Of a DNA stretch of 10,514 bases, positions 6,589 through 10,514 are shown piece after piece (within the stretch, counting starts at the first letter, position 1; each line of letters starts with the position of its first letter). A program made the position numbers and the translations under genes. Location of the stretch: NCBI GenBank assembly GCA_003193815.1, contig PSPB01000012.1, positions 1 through 10,514 of the forward strand, read 5' to 3'. Source of the DNA: Methanobacteriota archaeon. GTDB lineage: Archaea > Thermoplasmatota > Poseidoniia > MGIII > CG-Epi1. The notes beneath the pieces were generated by a model, which was not told the DNA's origin, did no database searches, and saw nothing but the letters and a program-made list of their open reading frames with translations.

Positions 6589-7214
6589 TGGGGTCCCGGC
6601 TGCTGCTGGCGCTGGACGAGACAGACCCGCAGCGTGCCTTTTCCGTAGCCGAAGCGGCAGCACCGCACTTGGCGGGCATCAAAATCAACTGGCCACTGCT
6701 GATGCAGGGCGGACTCGAGACGGTCGCGAAGCTGGCGAAGTTGGCGCCAGTCATCTGCGACCTCAAGGTAGCTGACATTCCCAACACGGCGCGCCTCATC
6801 GCCGAAGCGGCCTACGGTGCCGGCGCGGCCGGCATCATTGCGCACGCGTTCCCGGGCGCCGGCCCACTGCGCGCCATCCGCGACGTGGCGCCCGACCGCG
6901 ACCTTTACGCAGTCATCACGATGTCGCACCCCGGCGGCGGCGAATTCTTCGACATCACGGCGCTGGCCGCCGTCGCGCGCGACGGCGGCGCGACCGGTGT
7001 CGTCGCCCCGGCAACGCGACCGGAAGACATCACCGCCGTGCGGGAAGCGGTCGGCGACCTGAAAATCATCGCCCCCGGCATCGGTGCGCAGGGGGGCGAC
7101 CCACGCGCGGCTATCACAGCAGGCGCCGACCTCATAATCGTGGGGCGCGCCATTTACCAGGCGGAAGACCCGGGCGCGGCCGCGCGGGAATTCGCCGCCG
7201 CGCTGGGCGACTGA
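6588..7214 (+). CDS. pyrF: Orotidine 5'-phosphate decarboxylase
   Basis: This cytoplasmic enzyme decarboxylates OMP to UMP, the last step of de novo pyrimidine synthesis. The 208-residue protein has the beta-1 LLLALDETD, the lysine of GIKINWPL (Lys32), and the catalytic DLKVADIPNT with Asp58, Lys60 and Asp63 in the required DxKxxD arrangement. Near the C-terminus, IIAPGIGAQGGDP and LIIVGRAIYQAEDP form the phosphate-binding loops. Length and motifs match the short archaeal/bacterial class without a fused transferase. The ATG overlaps the stop of the 75-aa gene by one base, and the stop overlaps the ccmA ATG by one base. No clear Shine-Dalgarno is present, so translation probably depends on the upstream gene. 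Confidence 0.96.
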   Translation: MGSRLLLALDETDPQRAFSVAEAAAPHLAGIKINWPLLMQGGLETVAKLAKLAPVICDLKVADIPNTARLIAEAAYGAGAAGIIAHAFPGAGPLRAIRDVAPDRDLYAVITMSHPGGGEFFDITALAAVARDGGATGVVAPATRPEDITAVREAVGDLKIIAPGIGAQGGDPRAAITAGADLIIVGRAIYQAEDPGAAAREFAAALGD

Positions 7215-7831
7215 TGCTCGCCGTCCGCGGGCTGCAGAAGGCGTTCGGCGCGCGGCGCGTGCTGCGCGGGCTCGACCTGTCGGTCACCGACGGCGAAGTG
7301 GTGCTGCTGCAGGGCGAGAACGGCGCCGGCAAATCAACGCTGCTGCGCATTCTCGCAACGCTCGATCGCGCCGACAGCGGCGAAGCAGAAGTGGACGGCT
7401 TCGCGCTCTCCGACGGCGTCGAAGTGCGGTCACGCATCGGCTTCGCCGGCCACCGCCCCGGCTTTTACGGCGAATTGAGCGGCCGCGAAAACCTCGCGCT
7501 CTGGGCACAGCTGCACCAGCTGCCGGAGCACTCGGCGGAAATTAACGCCACGCTCGAGCGCGTCGGCCTCAAGGCTTTTGCCGACGACCGCACCGGCATC
7601 TACTCACGCGGGATGTTGCAGCGGCTGGCGCTGGCGCGCGCTACCCTGCACCAGCCGACGACGCTGCTGCTCGACGAGCCGTTCGCCGCGCTCGATTCCG
7701 CCGGGCTCGAGCTGCTGCGGACGCTCATCTCCGAATGGCGTGACGATGGGCGGGCGGTGCTGGTGGTGGCGCACGGCAGCGGCCTTGCGGCGGACCGCAC
7801 GCTAGCGCTCGCCGACGGGGTGCTGGCGTGA
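7214..7831 (+). CDS. ccmA: Heme exporter ABC ATP-binding protein CcmA
   Basis: CcmA is the ATPase of the CcmAB(C) transporter that works in cytochrome c maturation (system I). The 205-residue protein has a Walker A GENGAGKST (34-42) and a CcmA-like Q-loop region, FAGHRPGFYGELSGRENL. The signature YSRGMLQRLALARA is variant (SRGM instead of SGGQ, common in this subfamily). Walker B is LLLDEPFAALD with catalytic Glu155, and the switch histidine is in VAHG (His187). Assignment to CcmA rather than another small ABC ATPase rests on the overlapping partner gene, which looks like ccmB. Its ATG overlaps the pyrF stop by one base, and its stop overlaps the ccmB GTG start by four bases. Confidence 0.85.
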   Translation: MLAVRGLQKAFGARRVLRGLDLSVTDGEVVLLQGENGAGKSTLLRILATLDRADSGEAEVDGFALSDGVEVRSRIGFAGHRPGFYGELSGRENLALWAQLHQLPEHSAEINATLERVGLKAFADDRTGIYSRGMLQRLALARATLHQPTTLLLDEPFAALDSAGLELLRTLISEWRDDGRAVLVVAHGSGLAADRTLALADGVLA

Positions 7832-8487
7832 GCCCACTGGCGGCGCTGGTGCGCAAGGAAGTGCGCGTCGAGCTACGGTCGCTGCAGAGCACCGTCGCGG
7901 CGGCGATGCTGGTGCTGGCGCTGCTGCTGCTGCTGCGCTTCACGCTCACCAACGACGAAATTGCCCGCGCACGGCTGGCGCCCGCGATTCTCTGGAGCGT
8001 GCTGCTCTTCGCCGGGCTGGGGCTGCTGACGCACACCGCCTTGCGCGAAGGCGACCGCGGCACCAGCGAGATGCTGCGGCTGGCGCCGCTCCCGCGCGCG
8101 ACGCTGTTCCTCGGCGCTTGGGCTGGCAACCTGCTGCTGCTCTCGGGGCTGACGCTGCTTGCTTTCGGATTTTATATACTGCTCTTCGAGAACTCATTCG
8201 GCTCCGCATGGCCCTCTGCGCTCGCAATCCTGCTGCTTTCGGCGGTCGGCGTTTCCGCCGCCGGGACGCTCACGACGCAGGCGGCAGCGCCGCTGCCCGG
8301 CGCGTGGATGCTCGGGACACTGCTCGCCATCCCGCTGCTGCTCTTTACCGTGGTCGAAGCGTCACTGCGCGCGTTGCAGGCGCTGCTGCTCGATGACGCG
8401 GGCATTGCGACTGCGCTGACACTGCTGCTGCTCTACGACCTGGCATTCCTGGCGGGCGGCGCGTGGCTCAGCGAACTGGCCGACTAG
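7828..8487 (+). CDS. ccmB: Heme exporter membrane protein CcmB
   Basis: The 219-residue protein is the membrane partner of CcmA. It starts at a GTG within a GTGA overlap with the ccmA stop. It has a short cytoplasmic lead (LAALVRKEVRVELRS) and six hydrophobic segments at about 21-37, 50-70, 91-116, 125-145, 160-178 and 190-212. The CcmB-like stretch is ILWSVLLFAGLGLLTHTALREGDRGTSEMLRLAPLPR, given here as a run of positions 54-90: a helix, the charged EGDRGTSEMLRLAP loop, then the next helix. Length and topology fit the family. CcmC, CcmE and CcmF, needed for the full system, are not in the window. The gene ends the plus-strand operon, its TAG overlapping the msrB stop codon. Confidence 0.82.
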   Translation: MSPLAALVRKEVRVELRSLQSTVAAAMLVLALLLLLRFTLTNDEIARARLAPAILWSVLLFAGLGLLTHTALREGDRGTSEMLRLAPLPRATLFLGAWAGNLLLLSGLTLLAFGFYILLFENSFGSAWPSALAILLLSAVGVSAAGTLTTQAAAPLPGAWMLGTLLAIPLLLFTVVEASLRALQALLLDDAGIATALTLLLLYDLAFLAGGAWLSELAD

Positions 8488-8867
8488 CGCCGCTTAAGAG
8501 ATAGCGCGGCGGAGTTGATGCAAAAACGTAGTCCCGTTGGCTGCGGCCCGTCGGGGAAGATGTGCCCAAGGTGCGACTCGCAGCCAGTGCAGACTACCTC
8601 GGTGCGGCGCACGCCGAGCGAGTCGTCCTCGCGCTCAGCGACCGCCCCGTCGGCAACTGGCGCGCTGAAGCTGGGCCAGCCGGTGCCTGAAACGAATTTC
8701 GTTTCCGAGTCGAACAGCTCCGCGCCGCACGCCGCACAACGGTAGCTGCCGGCGTCGTGGCAGTCCCAGTATTCGTTGGCGAAAGGCGGCTCGGTCGCAC
8801 TGCAGCGGCAGACCTCGTATTGCTCCGGGCTCAGCCGCGTGCGCCATTCCGCGTCGCTGAGCTTCAT
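8484..8867 (-). CDS. msrB: Peptide-methionine (R)-S-oxide reductase MsrB
   Basis: MsrB reduces the R form of methionine sulfoxide in proteins. I start at the ATG at 8867 (127 residues), 22 bases after the kbl stop; a longer frame from 8954 would overlap kbl and adds 29 residues unlike the family. Conserved parts are TEPPFANEYWD, the zinc ligands CAAC (Cys44, Cys47) and CTGC (Cys93, Cys96), KFVSGTGWPSF, RTEV, HLGHIFPDGP and the catalytic cysteine in RFCINSAAL (Cys116). Three further cysteines (Cys20, Cys22, Cys36) lie near the N-terminus; one might serve as the resolving cysteine, since no cysteine precedes the SLGVRRTEV segment. The gene is probably the last of the tdh-kbl-msrB transcript. 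Its stop shares CTAG with that of convergent ccmB. Confidence 0.93.
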   Translation of the reverse strand: MKLSDAEWRTRLSPEQYEVCRCSATEPPFANEYWDCHDAGSYRCAACGAELFDSETKFVSGTGWPSFSAPVADGAVAEREDDSLGVRRTEVVCTGCESHLGHIFPDGPQPTGLRFCINSAALSLKRR

Positions 8868-8869
8868 CG

Positions 8870-8883
8870 GCAAGTCGCCTTGC
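8870..8883 (-). other. Small hairpin with GCGA tetraloop between kbl and msrB
   Basis: On the minus strand GCAAG and CTTGC pair around a GCGA loop, a member of the stable GNRA class. The hairpin fills most of the 22-base kbl-msrB gap and ends two bases before the msrB ATG. It could mark an RNA processing point or limit msrB translation. A five-pair stem may also be chance. Confidence 0.3.
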
Positions 8884-8889
8884 GGGGTT

Positions 8890-10065
8890 TCACAGCACTC
8901 CTGCTGCCTTGCCGCCCATTTCGAAAGCGCCCAGCGCTTCGTCCAGGTCCTCACGCGCGAGCCCGGCGTTCATGATGACGCGGATGCGCGCCTTGTCGCG
9001 CGCGACCATCGGAAAGACGATGGGCAGCGCGAAGACGTCGCGCTGCATCAGTTCACCGCTCAACGCCTGCGCCTGCTTCGAAGAGCCGCACATGGCGGGG
9101 ATGATGGGGGTCGTGGAAACACCGGTGTCGTAGCCGAGTTGCTGTAGCCCGCGGCGGAAATAGGCGGTATTCTTCCAGAGATTCACGACGTGCTGCGGCT
9201 CTTCATCGAGCACGTCCAGCGCAGCGGTGCAGGCGGCGACCGTCGCGGGCGGGGCGGAGCCCGAGAGCAGGAAGGTGCGCGACTTGTTGAAGGCGTATTT
9301 CGCGAGATGTTCGCTGCCGGCGGCGAGCCCGCCAACGACGCCGAATGCCTTGGAGAAGGTTCCCATTTCGATATCGACCTTGTCTTCGACTCCATAATGG
9401 ACCCCGATTCCGCGCCCTTCGCCCAGCACGCCTTCGCCGTGTGCGTCGTCCACGTAGGTCATCGCGCCATATTCTCCGGCGAGCGCGCAGATTTCGTCGA
9501 GCGGCGCGGTGTCGCCGTCCATCGAGAAGACGCCGTCGGTGATGATGAGCCGGCGCCCCGTGTCGGGAGCCTTGCGCAGCAGGTCTTCCAGCTCACCCAT
9601 GTCGTTGTGTGCATAGATGTTGCGCGCCGCCTTCGTCAATCGCACGCCGTCAATAATAGAGCCGTGGTTCAGCTCGTCGGTGAAAAGGTGGTCGCCCTTG
9701 CCCACCAGCTGCGGAATCAGCCCGGCGTTGGCGGCGAAGCCGGTCTGGTAGTAGATAGCGGCGTCACGGCGCTTGAACTCGGCGATGCGCTGCTCCAGCC
9801 GGACATGCAGGTCCATGTTGCCCGCAATCGGCCGCACGCTGCCCGAGCCGGCACCGTGGCTGCGGACAGCCGCAATGGCGGCCTCCTTCAGCCGCGGGTG
9901 GTTGCTCAGGTTCAGGTAATTGTTCGAGCAGAGCATCAGCCGCTCGCGCCCGCCAACCCGGCAGCGGGGCGTTGATGGGCCTTCCAGCACCGGCGGCCGC
10001 CAGTCAAGGCTTGCCTTGACGAGCACCTCGTACTCGTCGCGCATCCAGGCGGTGGGGTCGCTCAT
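8890..10065 (-). CDS. kbl: Glycine C-acetyltransferase (2-amino-3-ketobutyrate CoA ligase)
   Basis: Kbl cleaves 2-amino-3-ketobutyrate with CoA to glycine and acetyl-CoA, the second step of threonine degradation. The 391-residue length and motifs fit this fold-type I PLP family of alpha-oxoamine synthases. They are LCSNNYLNLSNHPRL (45-59), GAGSGSVRPIAGN, TDELNHGSIIDG, TDGVFSMDGD (176-185), YVDDAHGEGVLG with Asp207 and His209, and the PLP lysine Lys239 in GTFSKAFGVVGG. Related synthases (KAS, BioF, HemA) share these motifs; the call of Kbl rests on the adjoining threonine dehydrogenase, whose TGA overlaps this ATG in an ATGA. A GGAG (10071-10074) lies five bases before the ATG. MsrB follows 22 bases after the stop. 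Confidence 0.94.
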   Translation of the reverse strand: MSDPTAWMRDEYEVLVKASLDWRPPVLEGPSTPRCRVGGRERLMLCSNNYLNLSNHPRLKEAAIAAVRSHGAGSGSVRPIAGNMDLHVRLEQRIAEFKRRDAAIYYQTGFAANAGLIPQLVGKGDHLFTDELNHGSIIDGVRLTKAARNIYAHNDMGELEDLLRKAPDTGRRLIITDGVFSMDGDTAPLDEICALAGEYGAMTYVDDAHGEGVLGEGRGIGVHYGVEDKVDIEMGTFSKAFGVVGGLAAGSEHLAKYAFNKSRTFLLSGSAPPATVAACTAALDVLDEEPQHVVNLWKNTAYFRRGLQQLGYDTGVSTTPIIPAMCGSSKQAQALSGELMQRDVFALPIVFPMVARDKARIRVIMNAGLAREDLDEALGAFEMGGKAAGVL

Positions 10066-10514
10066 TCCATCTCCAGCCTGCGCCGCAGGTTTTCAAGCAT
10101 GTCGTCGACCATCTCCTCCAGCTCGAAGCGGGGCGACCAGCCCCACTCCTCGCGTGCCGCAGAGTCGTCGACCGTGTCGGGCCACGAGTCGGCTATCGCC
10201 TGCCGCGAGTCGGGTGCGTAGCGGCACTCGAAGCCGGGGACACGCTGCGCAATGGCGGCCGCCAGTTCGCTGGCGGAGAATGACATCGCGCCGAGGTTGA
10301 AGTCAGAGTGGTGCTGCAACGCCTCCAGCGGCGCGTTCATCAGGTCGAGCGTCCCCTTCAGGGCATCCGGCATATACATCATCGGCAGCCGCGTCTCGGG
10401 GCCAACGAAGCATTCGTAGCTGCCATCGCGCAGCGCAGCGTGGAAGATGGCAATGGCGTAGTCGGTCGTCCCGCCGCCCGGCGCCGCCTGCCATGAAATC
10501 AGTCCGGGATAGCG
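10062..10514 (-). CDS. tdh: L-threonine 3-dehydrogenase, SDR/epimerase type (C-terminal part, cut by right edge)
   Basis: The frame enters from the right edge and ends at a TGA at 10062-10064, giving the last 150 residues. It reads RYPGLISWQAAPGGGTTDYA, then ETRLPMMYMPDALKGTLDLM, FNLGAMSFSASELAAAI and DSRQAIADSWPDTVDDSAA, then REEWGW. These are typical of the NAD-dependent threonine dehydrogenases related to UDP-galactose 4-epimerase, not the zinc MDR type. The enzyme oxidises L-threonine to 2-amino-3-ketobutyrate, the substrate of Kbl, whose start codon overlaps this stop by four bases. The NAD-binding Rossmann part and the catalytic Tyr/Lys lie outside the window. An internal ATG at 10382 is not the start, since conserved sequence continues before it. 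Confidence 0.92.
   Translation of the reverse strand, partial: RYPGLISWQAAPGGGTTDYAIAIFHAALRDGSYECFVGPETRLPMMYMPDALKGTLDLMNAPLEALQHHSDFNLGAMSFSASELAAAIAQRVPGFECRYAPDSRQAIADSWPDTVDDSAAREEWGWSPRFELEEMVDDMLENLRRRLEME

Noticed and set aside
7906..7938. CTG-rich run resembling a microsatellite
   Set aside because: It encodes leucines of the first CcmB membrane helix and is explained by codon preference.
8868..8954. Longer msrB start at 8954
   Set aside because: It overlaps the end of kbl by 65 bases and adds residues not seen in the family. The ATG at 8867 gives the usual length.
9190..9975. 261-codon open frame on the plus strand
   Set aside because: It is the complement of kbl, which has clear catalytic motifs, and its own protein resembles nothing known to me.
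10303..10382. ATG at 10382 as start of a short separate gene
   Set aside because: The same frame continues to the right edge with strongly conserved threonine dehydrogenase sequence, so this is an internal methionine.
1..10514. CRISPR array, transposon ends or integration site at the tRNA
   Set aside because: I saw no spaced direct repeats, transposase or integrase, and no duplicated tRNA 3' end within the window.

Overview
The window looks like genomic DNA of an uncultured euryarchaeon, most likely a marine Thermoplasmatota (Marine Group II/III-like). Three things point there: an archaeal-type DnaG primase (TOPRIM, exosome-associated family), an archaeal-size PdxS, and a secreted PKD/CARDB surface protein with a C-terminal membrane anchor. 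TATA-like boxes lie about 25 bases before probable transcript starts, and one gene start carries a Shine-Dalgarno (SD) sequence resembling the archaeal GGAGGTGATC. Most of the window is GC-rich and tightly packed. The lineage call is an inference from protein families, not from a marker tree.

Layout: (1) 1-299, minus strand, the 5' part of an AT-rich gene leaving the left edge, possibly a type II restriction endonuclease and probably acquired by transfer. (2) 300-487, a divergent promoter region. (3) 488-2821, plus, a large exported multidomain surface protein. (4) 2868-4797, minus: a protein with a DUF1292-like C-terminus, then tRNA-Ala(CGC), then pdxS only 10 bases after the tRNA. (5) 4798-4989, a divergent promoter region with two perfect palindromes. 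(6) 4990-8487, plus: dnaG, a 75-aa unrecognised protein, pyrF, ccmA and ccmB; the last four overlap stop-to-start. (7) 8484-10514, minus: tdh (cut by the right edge), kbl and msrB. ccmB and msrB converge so closely that their stop codons share one CTAG.

Functionally, tdh and kbl together convert L-threonine to glycine and acetyl-CoA, and msrB repairs oxidised methionine. ccmAB encodes the heme-exporter ABC core of cytochrome c maturation, which suggests a respiring organism. pyrF completes UMP synthesis and pdxS makes pyridoxal phosphate, the cofactor Kbl needs. This is mainly a housekeeping region. I see no CRISPR array, insertion sequence, prophage or clearly new multi-gene system.

The points most worth a second look are the foreign-looking gene at the left edge, the DUF1292-like fusion, the tRNA-pdxS linkage, the 75-aa protein in the dnaG-pyrF operon, the palindromes before dnaG, a hairpin covering the SD of the surface-protein gene, and the shared CTAG stop.
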